The translations under genes and the position numbers were made by a program. A stretch of 64,000 bases of DNA from Rummeliibacillus pycnus (GTDB lineage Bacteria; Bacillota; Bacilli; Bacillales_A; Planococcaceae): the NCBI RefSeq assembly GCF_002884495.1, contig NZ_KZ614145.1, forward strand, positions 1,378,423 to 1,442,422, read 5' to 3'. A model generated the notes under the pieces. That model was given only the letters and a program-made list of their open reading frames with translations. It had not been told where the DNA came from and searched no databases. This document shows positions 26,304 to 35,296 of the stretch, one piece after another (the first letter of the stretch is position 1; each line of letters opens with the position of its first letter).

Positions 26304-26478
26304 GGAGCGGAAGACGGCGACTCCTACGGGAATAGCTTGAACTGAAAGCCCCACAGGAACGTCATTAAGGAACAAAACCTAAGAACGCCACGTCCTGTGG
26401 CAACGGCTTTGTGATCAACATCGTGTTGACCCGAGGAGATTGAAGTCAAGCCCGTGGAAAGCGTCGTCTGGAGCGGAA
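26304..26478. repeat. Interspersed palindromic repeat (MITE-like), about 175 bp
   Basis: The element opens with GGAGCGGAAGACGGCGACTCC and closes with GCGTCGTCTGGAGCGGAA, with inner GC-rich blocks (CCCACAGGAACG, CGTCCTGTGGCAACGG). GC content is far above its surroundings and it has no reading frame. From memory, similar GGAGCGGAAGNCGNCGACTCC elements are scattered in Bacillaceae genomes. A decayed piece of the same element lies at 53247-53304 in the opposite direction. No target-site duplication is evident. Confidence 0.75.
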
Positions 26479-26584
26479 TTGTCAACTATGAATATTAGAT
26501 CTTTTGTTGGTCTGAATTGTTCGTATTTATTAACAAAATACTGATTTATGAAATTGATTCAAATGAAGTTAATTTTCGCCTAAG

Positions 26585-26622
26585 AAAAAAGAACACAGAT
26601 TTTAGTAAAATCTGTGTTCTCT
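26585..26622 (-). terminator. Terminator after the enoyl-CoA hydratase gene
   Basis: A 14-bp perfect stem, GAACACAGATTTTA/TAAAATCTGTGTTC, followed on the minus strand by TTTTTTCTTA. Confidence 0.9.
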
Positions 26623-26698
26623 CATTTATAAATCAATATAAACTGTTAGTAACTTCGTTTTCTTTTATACCTTATATGAATACTTTCTTTCCTTCACA

Positions 26699-27487
26699 TC
26701 AATCTAAAAACCTCGGTGTTCTTTTTTCTATAAATGCTGCAACGCCTTCTTTTACATCCTCTGTTTGGAACACATGGCCAAAATAGTGGGCTTCTGTTTG
26801 AAGTGCGTCTGAAAGGCTTTGATCAGCACCCTCATCGATTGCCTGTTTGGCATAGGTTAATGCTTGCCGTGAATGAGTGGCTATTTTTTTTGCTAGTTGT
26901 ATGCCTGTTGTTAAGCCATACCATTTCGGTACAACCGTATTGACTAATCCTATTGCTAGGGCTTCATCTGCAGTTAGAGATTCCCCCGTGAAAATGATTT
27001 CTTTAGCCTTGGCTTTCCCTATTAATCTTGCAAGTCTTTGCGTGCCACCAGCACCAGGGAATAGACCGAGTTTTATTTCAGGTAATCCTATGGTAACGTG
27101 CTTTTCTGCGATGCGAATATCACAGGCTAATGCCAATTCACATCCTCCTCCTAGCGCAGCACCATTTAATACACAGATGGTTGGATAAGGTAACGCCTCT
27201 ATTCGATTAAGTGGATGTTGCAACCATCGTGATTTAGCCTCAGCAAGTTCGATTCCTTTTCCCATCCATTCAGGAAATGACTTAATGTCTCCCCCTGCCA
27301 TAAACGCCTTTTCTCCTTCACCCGTAAGTATCACAACTTTGATTGTTGGTGTCTGTTCAATTTCATCTATTTTCTGATGCAATTGTTCTACTACATCCGC
27401 ATCAAGTATATTCACAGGTGGATTTTGGATCATAAGAATGGCTATTTGATTTTCAATGGTTAAACTTACTTTTTCTTTGCGATTCAT
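26699..27487 (-). CDS. Enoyl-CoA hydratase/isomerase (crotonase family)
   Basis: 262 residues, full family length. The oxyanion hole is formed by MAGGDIKSF (63-71) and GAALGGGCELAL (109-120). Both catalytic glutamates are present, Glu117 and Glu137 (GLPEIKLGLFPGAGGTQRL), so hydratase activity is expected. It overlaps the acyl-CoA ligase gene by four bases (ATGA), so both are made together. The ligase would load a carboxylic acid onto CoA and this enzyme hydrate its 2-enoyl form. The substrate is unknown; the GntP-type permease divergent from the pair may import it. Confidence 0.92.
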   Translation of the reverse strand: MNRKEKVSLTIENQIAILMIQNPPVNILDADVVEQLHQKIDEIEQTPTIKVVILTGEGEKAFMAGGDIKSFPEWMGKGIELAEAKSRWLQHPLNRIEALPYPTICVLNGAALGGGCELALACDIRIAEKHVTIGLPEIKLGLFPGAGGTQRLARLIGKAKAKEIIFTGESLTADEALAIGLVNTVVPKWYGLTTGIQLAKKIATHSRQALTYAKQAIDEGADQSLSDALQTEAHYFGHVFQTEDVKEGVAAFIEKRTPRFLD

Positions 27488-29040
27488 AAAATACCTCCTT
27501 TATGACCATACATATTGCGTAACTCAAACTTCTTCACCTTTCCAGAAGGTGTACGGGGAATATCATCAACAAAAATTACTTTTTTAGGTGTTTTATAGCT
27601 TGCTAAAAACTGCTTACTGTATTGAATAAATGCTTCTTCTGAAATCTCTGTATCTTCTTTCAACACAATGACTGCACAAACGGATTCAATATATTTTTTG
27701 TCTGGAACTCCAATCACCGCGACAGCTTTTACTGCTTTATGTCGATAAAAAACATCTTCAATTTCAGCTGCATAAATATTCTCTCCACCGCTACGAATCA
27801 TATCTTTCTTGCGACCTGCTATTGATAAAAATCCTTCTTCATCGAATTTCCCTAAATCTCCTGTTTTGCACCAACCATTCCAAAATGTATCTGCTGTTGC
27901 TTTAGGCTTTTCCCAATAACCTTCAGAAACAACTGGACTCTTAATCCAAATTTCTCCTACCTCACCTGGTAAAGCCTCACTCTCATCATCCTTCATCACG
28001 CGTATTTCCGTTAATGGTAGAGGTTTTCCAACTGTATTACTTTTCGTTATGGAATACTTTGGATCTAAACAAGCAGCGATTGGTTGTCCTTCCGTTAAAC
28101 CATATACTTGCACAATCCCAACTTGAGGATAAAGGCGATATATTTCTTCGATTGCCCAAGGCATTAATGGGTCTCCACCAGTAAAGATTGTTTTTAAATT
28201 TGTTAACTGATAATCAGACAAGTTCGGCAAATTTAACATGTCGTAAATCATAAATGGGAATAAGAAACAATCCGTCACCTTTTCTTCCTCAATTACTTTT
28301 AGCACACGCTCTATTTCGAATCCTTTACTTTTGGTAATGATGACTGTTCCACCCATTAATAGAACAGGCAATGCTACATCTTCCATTGCACCAACATGAT
28401 ATAAAGGCCCTGTTGTCATGGCAATTTCATTTCCTGTAAATCCCCATTGCATAATTTGGATGGTCGAAAACCAAAAGGTCGTATTATGTGTCCAGAGTGC
28501 ACCTTTTGGTCTACCTGTTGTACCAGATGTGTACATGAGCATTACTGGATCATTGATAGAAATATGAATGTCAACTTCATCGATTGAGCCATTAGATAAT
28601 ACATTCCAATCATCCGCCCAAGATGGCTTTTCTCCATTATTGGTAAGGCAAATAAAATGTTCCGTACAGATTTTTTTATGAATTGGTGTGATCTTTTCGC
28701 TAAATTCTTCATGAAAACATAGGATTCTCGTTTTAGAATCATTGAGAATGTACTCAAGTTCATTTGAAGTGAGTCTAAAATTAATACGAACAGCTATCGC
28801 ACCAACTTTTCCAATGGCAAAATATAGTGCAAAATACTCTAAACAATTGTAGAGTAGAATCCCCACACAATCCCCTTTTTTTACGCCCATTTTCAAAAGC
28901 TGATGGGCATAGGCATTGGATTTTTCATGTAGTTCTGCAAAACTCCACGAGCGACCTGATTCTTCTTGCACTGCAGTTTTCTGATTTAATTTCTCATCTG
29001 ATGCTTTATAGAGTCTCCTTGTAAAATGACCGATATCCAT
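27484..29040 (-). CDS. Acyl-CoA synthetase (class I adenylate-forming enzyme)
   Basis: 518 residues from the ATG at 29038-29040, seven bases after GAGGAG. The P-loop-like A3 motif is YTSGTTGRPKG (170-180), followed by VYGLTEG (A5), WCKTGDLG with the ribose-binding Asp (A7), GRKKDMIRSGGENIYAAEIE (A8 hinge) and PRTPSGKVKK with the adenylation Lys (A10). It activates a carboxylate to its CoA thioester with ATP. Closest general type is the medium/long-chain or crotonobetaine/carnitine-CoA ligase branch. Cotranscribed with the hydratase. Confidence 0.9.
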   Translation of the reverse strand: MDIGHFTRRLYKASDEKLNQKTAVQEESGRSWSFAELHEKSNAYAHQLLKMGVKKGDCVGILLYNCLEYFALYFAIGKVGAIAVRINFRLTSNELEYILNDSKTRILCFHEEFSEKITPIHKKICTEHFICLTNNGEKPSWADDWNVLSNGSIDEVDIHISINDPVMLMYTSGTTGRPKGALWTHNTTFWFSTIQIMQWGFTGNEIAMTTGPLYHVGAMEDVALPVLLMGGTVIITKSKGFEIERVLKVIEEEKVTDCFLFPFMIYDMLNLPNLSDYQLTNLKTIFTGGDPLMPWAIEEIYRLYPQVGIVQVYGLTEGQPIAACLDPKYSITKSNTVGKPLPLTEIRVMKDDESEALPGEVGEIWIKSPVVSEGYWEKPKATADTFWNGWCKTGDLGKFDEEGFLSIAGRKKDMIRSGGENIYAAEIEDVFYRHKAVKAVAVIGVPDKKYIESVCAVIVLKEDTEISEEAFIQYSKQFLASYKTPKKVIFVDDIPRTPSGKVKKFELRNMYGHKGGIL

Positions 29041-29235
29041 CGTCAATCTCCTCGTTTCTTCTCAATATCTGATGAGATTATGAGATTCTATCTATATTCG
29101 CTTTCTAATCATTTATATTAATTTGGAGTCAAAAATATTAATATTTCATTCTATTTTGTGGTAGCTATCAATAGAGAGTCAATTTTCTCTCTTATATATT
29201 TTTTTCAATTTTGTTATTAAACTCTTTTTGAAATA

Positions 29236-29248
29236 TGAATCAATTTCA
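29236..29248. promoter_or_regulatory. 13-base dyad in the divergent promoter region
   Basis: TGAATCAATTTCA (half-sites TGAA/TTCA) lies between the ligase gene and the GntP permease. A partial copy (TGAAATTGACTA) is near 29307. The same 13-mer occurs on the other strand at 26549-26561, behind the hydratase gene. It may be the operator of a regulator of this unit; nothing proves it. The gap 29041-29425 otherwise has only AT-rich sequence and a small AATATTAATATT palindrome. Confidence 0.3.
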
Positions 29249-29425
29249 TAAATACTTTTCTAGTTAGAGAACACAAATGCTATCTAATTTACGATTCAAT
29301 AATGATGATTATGAAATTGACTATGTAGTTAACATTTAAACTCTCTTAAACTAACTTTTAATAATCTTTCTATACTATTTGAATGAAAATCGGCATATTG
29401 TATCTTCAAAAGGGGGTCGATGAAA

Positions 29426-30742
29426 ATGTTAGGATTTATTGGTGTATTTGGGAGTTTAGCATTATTAATTTATTTAACAGTTAGGGGTGTGAATGTACTT
29501 ATTGCAGCTCCTTTTGCCGCTTTAATTGCTGCAGTTTTCAGTGGCATTACATTGTTCCCACAATTGGCAGCAGAAGGCAGTCCGAATCTTCTTACCAGTT
29601 ATATGAATGGATTTACTGGTTTTATCGGATCATGGTGGTTGATGTTCTTAGCAGGAGCTATATTCGGAAAAGTGATGGAAGATAGTGGTGCTGCAGATAG
29701 TGTTTCCAAATGGATTGTTGAAAAAATAGGCGTGAAATATGCAGCATTATCTGTCGTCATCGCATGCGCTGTCTTAACTTATGGTGGCGTTAGTCTATTT
29801 ATCGTTGCATTCTCCGTGTTTCCAATGGCATTAAGTCTTTTCAAACAGGCAGACATCCCTAGGAGATTTATCCCTGCTACATTAGCACTTGGTTCGGTTA
29901 CATTTACAATGACTTCAGCAGGATCTCCTGAAATTCAAAACTGGATTCCTATTACGTACCTTAAAACAACACCATATGCCGGATGGGAAGTAAGTTTAGT
30001 TGTTTCCATTTTCATGGCAACTCTTGGTTTTTGGTGGTTGAAACGGATGATTTCAAAAGCAATTGCTAGAGGCGAAAGATTTGTAGCAAAAGAATTTGAT
30101 AAAATCGGTGAAAATAGCAATCATCCGCTACCTAATCCGTTATTAAGTATGACTCCATTATTAGTGGTGCTTGGCTTCTCATTTATCTTCCATGAACGTT
30201 TAGGAACATCTGCACTTATTATTGCTTTAATTGGCGGCATATTGACTACCTATTTAGTTAGTTACAAATACATGAAAGATAGAAAGAAAGCGATTGCAGA
30301 TGGTGGACTTGGTGCTGTTATTGCGATAGCAAATACAGCTGCCATCGTTGGATTTGGTGGTGTTGTAAAGGAAACACCTGCTTTTTTGGCAGCAGTAGAT
30401 TTTATGACACATATCCCTGGTAGTCCATTAGTTGGAGGTGCATTAGCTGTAGCCGTTTTAGCAGGTTTGACAGGTTCCTCTTCTGGTGGCCAAGCAATTG
30501 CATTACCTTTAATCGCACCGCATTATTTAGATGCAGGTGTTGATCCTGAAGCTCTACATCGTGTTGTAGCAATCTCATCTGGATCACTTGATACACTTCC
30601 ACATAGTGGATATGTAGTCACAACCATTCACTCGATTGCTCAAGAATCCTATAAAGGTGCCTACCCTGCTTTCGGAGCCCTGACCGTCATTATCCCTCTA
30701 TTAGGTTCTATCCTGGCAATTATCTTATTTTCAATTTTTTGA
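29426..30742 (+). CDS. GntP-family permease
   Basis: 438 residues from ATG 29426, nine bases after AAGGGGG; an ATG six bases earlier would be too close to the ribosome site. It has about 12 membrane segments. Family features: FAALIAAVFSGI, LMFLAGAIFGKVMEDSG, VSLFIVAFSVFPMALSLF, TMTSAGSPEIQNWIP and the late ALAVAVLAGLTGSSSGGQAIALPLI followed by SSGSLDTLPHSG. GntP proteins import gluconate, and related ones citrate, lactate or 3-hydroxybutyrate. The TGSSSGG and DTLPHSG wording is common in the hydroxyacid branch. It is divergent from the acyl-CoA ligase/hydratase pair, which fits a short-chain acid substrate. Confidence 0.88.
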   Translation: MLGFIGVFGSLALLIYLTVRGVNVLIAAPFAALIAAVFSGITLFPQLAAEGSPNLLTSYMNGFTGFIGSWWLMFLAGAIFGKVMEDSGAADSVSKWIVEKIGVKYAALSVVIACAVLTYGGVSLFIVAFSVFPMALSLFKQADIPRRFIPATLALGSVTFTMTSAGSPEIQNWIPITYLKTTPYAGWEVSLVVSIFMATLGFWWLKRMISKAIARGERFVAKEFDKIGENSNHPLPNPLLSMTPLLVVLGFSFIFHERLGTSALIIALIGGILTTYLVSYKYMKDRKKAIADGGLGAVIAIANTAAIVGFGGVVKETPAFLAAVDFMTHIPGSPLVGGALAVAVLAGLTGSSSGGQAIALPLIAPHYLDAGVDPEALHRVVAISSGSLDTLPHSGYVVTTIHSIAQESYKGAYPAFGALTVIIPLLGSILAIILFSIF

Positions 30743-30797
30743 TTTTTGGCAACAATTGATAGTTTACTAGCTAGTAAACTAAAATAATTCGGATTTT

Positions 30798-30836
30798 AAG
30801 ACAGAATCACAAATTGATGTTGATTCTGTCTTTTTA
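30798..30836 (+). terminator. Terminator after the GntP permease gene
   Basis: AAGACAGAATCA...TGATTCTGTCTTTTT, a 12-bp perfect stem with T-run. Confidence 0.9.
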
Positions 30837-30957
30837 TTTATGACTAAGGTTAGTTGGAATTTTCTGCTTTATTAAATATACAAAATAGTTATTTTTTAAA
30901 ACTTTTACCATGTTGATTACGTAAATTAAATGAATACTAATTTTAGGAGGTTTTGTT

Positions 30958-31341
30958 TGTTGATCACTTACATTAATCCTGATAAATTGATAGAAATTTG
31001 GTTAACCAAAGATTATAAAAGTAGTCGATGGATTAAAAGATAATATCCCTGGTAAAATGGATGAAAACAATTCAGCAGGGAATTATCTTGTGATTCAACA
31101 TGCTAATAATGAATTTAGTATGATTGCCCATTTCAAAAAGAACTCTATTTTAGTAAAACCAAATGAAGTTGTATCGGAAGGACAAGTTATCGGCAAATGT
31201 GGTAACTCTGGAAATTCATCAGAGCCCCATATTCATTTTCAGGTAATGGATGCTCTAGACATTGATACAGCTAAATCAATTCGTATTCAATTCAAAAATA
31301 TTAAAGAGCCAATACAAGGAGATACCATATCAAATTTATAA
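30958..31341 (+). pseudogene. Remnant of an M23-family peptidase
   Basis: The C-terminal 94 codons (31057-31341) read GNYLVIQHANNEFSMIAHF, EGQVIGKCGNSGNSSEPHIHFQVMD, the typical end of LytM/M23 metallopeptidases with the HIHF zinc motif. The N-terminal part with the first zinc ligands is missing. A TTG with a perfect AGGAGG site at 30958 opens a different frame (ITYINPDKLIEIWLTKDYK) that stops at 31042, and the M23 frame has a stop just before 31013. So the 5' part has been deleted and shifted. It is unlikely to be an active cell-wall hydrolase. Confidence 0.65.
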
Positions 31342-31461
31342 GTTTAGTAGCTTCTCCATATCCTTTGATTCTGAGTTGCATCCTAAACATCATTATTTAC
31401 TTTTACAATATAATCAATTTATAGGATTTTATATAAATAGAAAGTTTAAAGGAAGTAAAAT

Positions 31462-31740
31462 ATGGAAAACACAAATAAAGAGTTACCGTGGTATTTAAAG
31501 AAAAGTTGGTCGATTTTTTTAGCTTTTATTTGTCCACCAATTGCATACTTGATTATTTTATTTAATTTAGAAAAAATGGATCACGAAACTAAAATGGATC
31601 GATTGTTTTTTGCTACAATTATGACTTCAATGTGGTTATTGAAATTTTTACCACATAATCCATTTACTTTATTCATTTTAATCTTTTGTTTTGCTGGTTC
31701 TGCATTTCTTTTATTCTATAAATTCTTAGCAGAAAAATAA
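31462..31740 (+). CDS. Small membrane protein, unknown function
   Basis: 92 residues; ATG after AAAGGAAG. Three hydrophobic segments at about 15-34, 47-60 and 66-88, joined by a charged loop LEKMDHETKMDRLF. PWYLKKSWSI at the N-terminus is a common amphipathic entry. It resembles many short Bacillales membrane proteins without known role. In 31741-32006 only a weak frame from GTG 31801 without ribosome site is seen. Confidence 0.6.
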   Translation: MENTNKELPWYLKKSWSIFLAFICPPIAYLIILFNLEKMDHETKMDRLFFATIMTSMWLLKFLPHNPFTLFILIFCFAGSAFLLFYKFLAEK

Positions 31741-32006
31741 TAGAATAATATTTTTAAAAACATATTTGAGCAATCGAGGGTTACATTGGCTACATTATAG
31801 GTGCACATTGAGTGCATTTTAGACCAGATTTATACGAATATCTGTGAATTAAACGACATGCCTTGGTATTGTGTTGTTACTCTAAAATTTGAACATTACA
31901 ATCTCTATTCTGTGTTGATAGAGAAAGGTTATTATTTATATAAATATATTCCTCCAAAGACTACTTTTTATAAAAAATTTTAGTTAGCTATTAATTTAAC
32001 AAAGAG

Positions 32007-32056
32007 AAAGAGCTTGTTTTGACTATTTCCCCTTTCAAAACAAGCTCTTTTTTCTA
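32007..32056. terminator. Bidirectional terminator
   Basis: AAAGAGCTTGTTTTGA/TCAAAACAAGCTCTTT, a 16-bp perfect stem, T-run on the plus side and A-run turned T-run on the minus side. It serves the P-type ATPase gene ending at 32079. Confidence 0.9.
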
Positions 32057-32078
32057 TAATATTTGCTTACTAACGAGA

Positions 32079-34682
32079 TTATCTCATTCTCACATACAAC
32101 ACCTTAAACCATTGATTCACTAAAAACGGAATAAATGATAATACGTAGATATAACCAAATTGTAGACTACTTAATTTGGCTACTTCAAATACGCCCGTTA
32201 GTGATGGGACAAATAGTACTAAATGTAAGCAAATCACTCCAATTATAAATGCGACCCATGTGTATTTATTTGAGAATACACCGATTGCGAAGATGGATTC
32301 TTTTGATCTCGAGTTGAAGCCATGTATTAATCGCGATAAACATAGTGTTGTAAATGCCATGGTGCTTGCTGTTTGGGTATCGCCTGTTGCCAACCCCATG
32401 CGAAAAGCAATAATTGTCGAAATCGCAATGACGATTCCTTCGAGCATTACTTGAGTGGTAAATTTTTTATTTAATAATGGCTGATGGATATTTCTTGGCT
32501 TGTCCTTCATTATTTTTTTGCTATGTGGTTCTAAACCTATGGCAATAGCAGGTAAACTATCGGTCAGTAGGTTAATAAATAATAGATGCACGGGCGCAAA
32601 AGGAACGGGTAGTCCAAAGATCGTAGCATACAAGACTACAAAAATTGCGCCTGCATTCCCTGATAATAGGAACATGATGGCATTTTTAATATTGGCATAG
32701 AGACTTCTTCCATTGGCAATCGCTTTGACAATTGTGGAAAAATTGTCATCCGTTAAGACCATTGAAGATGCATCTTTTGCTACTTCGGTACCTGTAATTC
32801 CCATTGCTACACCGATGTCAGCTTGTTTTAAGGCAGGTCCATCATTAACTCCATCTCCTGTCATTGCTACAACATTTCCTTTTTCCTGCCATGCTTTGAC
32901 AATCCGAAGTTTATGCTCTGGTGAGACGCGAGCGTAGACGGAAATATCTTCAACCTTATCTTGTAGCTCTTCATCTGTTAATCCTTCAATTTCATGCCCT
33001 TCGATAGCTTCGGATGGATTTTTTAAAATACCGATTTGTTTCGCAATTGCAGTAGCTGTAATTTTGTGATCACCTGTAATCATCACTGGTTTAATACCTG
33101 CTTTTATACAACTTGCAACAGCTGCTCTTGACTCCTCTCTCGGAGGATCCATCATTGCAATTAAGCCAACAAAGATTAAATCTTTTTCATCTTGTATATC
33201 AATTGATTGCTTTGCTATGTTCTTGTACGTAATTGCCAGAACACGTAAACCATTCTTAGAGAAATTACGATTGACAATTTCGATTTTCTTACGATGTTCT
33301 TCTGTAAAATTAATGATGCCATTAGATGTCTCCATTTTTACAATTCTAGGTAAGAGCACATCTAATGCCCCTTTTGTAATCATAACATTTTGCTGATTGA
33401 TACGATTTAATGTACTCATCAGCTTACGTTCGGAATCAAAAGGAATTTCGGCTATTCTTGGGTTGCTTTCTCTCACTACAAATTCATCGTATTGATATGC
33501 CCTACCTAATTTAACAAGTGCCAATTCTGTTGGATCACCAATTTCTTTTTGATCACTTGTCAGAGCATTATTACACAATAACGCTAATACAATACATTGT
33601 TCCTGGATTATATTGGATCTATTTAGTTGATTGTATGGAATAATTTGTTGATCCACAAATACCTGCTGAACAGCCATTTTATTTTGTGTGAGCGTTCCCG
33701 TTTTATCGGAACAAATCACAGATACACTTCCCAAACTTTCAACAGCATAGAGTTTTCGAATAATGGCATTTTCCTTCGCCATTTTTTGTGTTCCAAAAGC
33801 CAATACAATTGTAACGATTGAACTTAATGCTTCCGGAATTGCTGCAACGGCAAGTGAAACAGCAAACATGAACGATTCAACTAATGCTCGTCCTCGAACA
33901 AGGTCAATCGTGAAAATGAACAAGCAAATTAGTGTGATCGCTAACGCTAGTTTTTCACCAAAATTATCTAAACTAATTTGTAAAGGGGTTTTCTTTTCTT
34001 TTGCAGTATCTAGTAAATTTGCAATTTTTCCGATTTCAGTATCCATTCCGATTGCTGTCACAATAACCGTACCCCGTCCATTTGTGACAAAGCTTCCGGT
34101 AAAAACCATATTTGTTTTATCCGCAATGGGCACATTGTCTTCTCTAATTGGATCCGTACTTTTTGCTACAGCTAAGGATTCACCAGTCAACGAACTCTCG
34201 TTTATTTGAAGATTGTGGCTTTCTAATAATCGTCCATCCGCACTAACATAATCTCCAGCTTCCAAAAACAGAAGATCTCCGATAACGATCTCCGCAGAGG
34301 GAATCTCTACGATTTGATTATTACGCAACACTTTTGCTACTGGGGAAGTCAAAGCTTTCAGATTATCCAAAGACTGTTCTGCCTTCACATGCTGAACAGT
34401 TCCTAGTATTGCATTTAATATAACTACAATCATAATCACCACTGTACTTTCAACTTCACCTAATAAAAATGAAATAACAGCGGCTATCATTAAAATAATG
34501 ACTAGTAAATCTTTAAATTGTTCTAAGAAAACAGCTAAGGTGCTTGTCCTTTTTCCTTCCTCTAACTCATTATAGCCGTATTCTTCTTGTCTCATTTGGA
34601 CGTCATAATCATTTAAGCCTTGATTTGTCACATCTAACCTATCCATGACTTCGACTGTCGATTGTTGATGAAATTCTGACAT
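32079..34682 (-). CDS. Cation-translocating P-type ATPase (Ca2+-type, P2A)
   Basis: 867 residues; ATG after AAAGGGGAAG. Order of domains: actuator with TGES (166-169), M4 with PEAL (284-287, a calcium-site motif), phosphorylation site DKTGTLTQNK with Asp326, nucleotide domain KGALDVLLPR, hinge MTGDGVNDGPALKQADIG, then six C-terminal helices. It pumps a divalent cation, most likely Ca2+ out of the cytosol, as do the B. subtilis YloB and Listeria LMCA1 relatives. Mn2+ is possible. Alone in its unit. Confidence 0.93.
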   Translation of the reverse strand: MSEFHQQSTVEVMDRLDVTNQGLNDYDVQMRQEEYGYNELEEGKRTSTLAVFLEQFKDLLVIILMIAAVISFLLGEVESTVVIMIVVILNAILGTVQHVKAEQSLDNLKALTSPVAKVLRNNQIVEIPSAEIVIGDLLFLEAGDYVSADGRLLESHNLQINESSLTGESLAVAKSTDPIREDNVPIADKTNMVFTGSFVTNGRGTVIVTAIGMDTEIGKIANLLDTAKEKKTPLQISLDNFGEKLALAITLICLFIFTIDLVRGRALVESFMFAVSLAVAAIPEALSSIVTIVLAFGTQKMAKENAIIRKLYAVESLGSVSVICSDKTGTLTQNKMAVQQVFVDQQIIPYNQLNRSNIIQEQCIVLALLCNNALTSDQKEIGDPTELALVKLGRAYQYDEFVVRESNPRIAEIPFDSERKLMSTLNRINQQNVMITKGALDVLLPRIVKMETSNGIINFTEEHRKKIEIVNRNFSKNGLRVLAITYKNIAKQSIDIQDEKDLIFVGLIAMMDPPREESRAAVASCIKAGIKPVMITGDHKITATAIAKQIGILKNPSEAIEGHEIEGLTDEELQDKVEDISVYARVSPEHKLRIVKAWQEKGNVVAMTGDGVNDGPALKQADIGVAMGITGTEVAKDASSMVLTDDNFSTIVKAIANGRSLYANIKNAIMFLLSGNAGAIFVVLYATIFGLPVPFAPVHLLFINLLTDSLPAIAIGLEPHSKKIMKDKPRNIHQPLLNKKFTTQVMLEGIVIAISTIIAFRMGLATGDTQTASTMAFTTLCLSRLIHGFNSRSKESIFAIGVFSNKYTWVAFIIGVICLHLVLFVPSLTGVFEVAKLSSLQFGYIYVLSFIPFLVNQWFKVLYVRMR

Positions 34683-35014
34683 ATGCTTCCCCTTTCTTTG
34701 TGATCATTAGAATATCAACGATTATAGAAGATATTGCAGATATCCTAGTAGCTATAGATTCTAAAAAAATAAAATAATCATGGTAAATTAGCAATTTTGA
34801 TTGGCAGAAGTTAACTTGAAAAGATATACCAAAGCCTGTCCAATTTGTAAAGATCATTTGTTATTCACCATAAATTTTAGAATGTAATAATCTTTGACTC
34901 TTAAAATCACTTCACTTTTCTTTTTACGACCAACAAATCACTGTAACTCTTACACTATATTCATTGTATTCTTTCGGTATGTATAAGAATTGATATGGAA
35001 AAGAAAATTATTCG

Positions 35015-35035
35015 GATTGAGTAATCTACTCAATC
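35015..35035. promoter_or_regulatory. Perfect palindrome before the LRR gene
   Basis: GATTGAGT-AATCT-ACTCAATC, 8-bp perfect arms. It lies 260 bases before the LRR gene in the 614-base gap 34683-35296, which otherwise holds only AT-rich sequence. It may be an operator; no T-run follows. Confidence 0.35.
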
Positions 35036-35296
35036 TATTGCTGATAGGAAGGAATAGTTTATTATTACATTTCATTTTAGAAAAGTTGTAAATTTAAGAC
35101 TTGAAAGTTCGGTAAAGTGGATACAATTCATTTTTTCGAAGATTGAATTCTATTTTTTTTGGGTTAGATCTGTTATAAATTAGCTTATTTATGTTTGATC
35201 AAAAAATCATATCATCTAAGTCATCTATATTTAATATCAAAAAAATGTTAAAATGTTGTTCAGACGTATTATTTTTGAAAAAAAGGAGACGATTTT

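Noticed and set aside
29041-29425. Riboswitch in the divergent promoter region
   Set aside because: No stable multi-stem fold or conserved core seen; only short AT palindromes.
31801-31983. 60-codon frame from GTG 31801
   Set aside because: No ribosome site, low-complexity Tyr/Leu composition, and no similarity I know; kept only as a remark.
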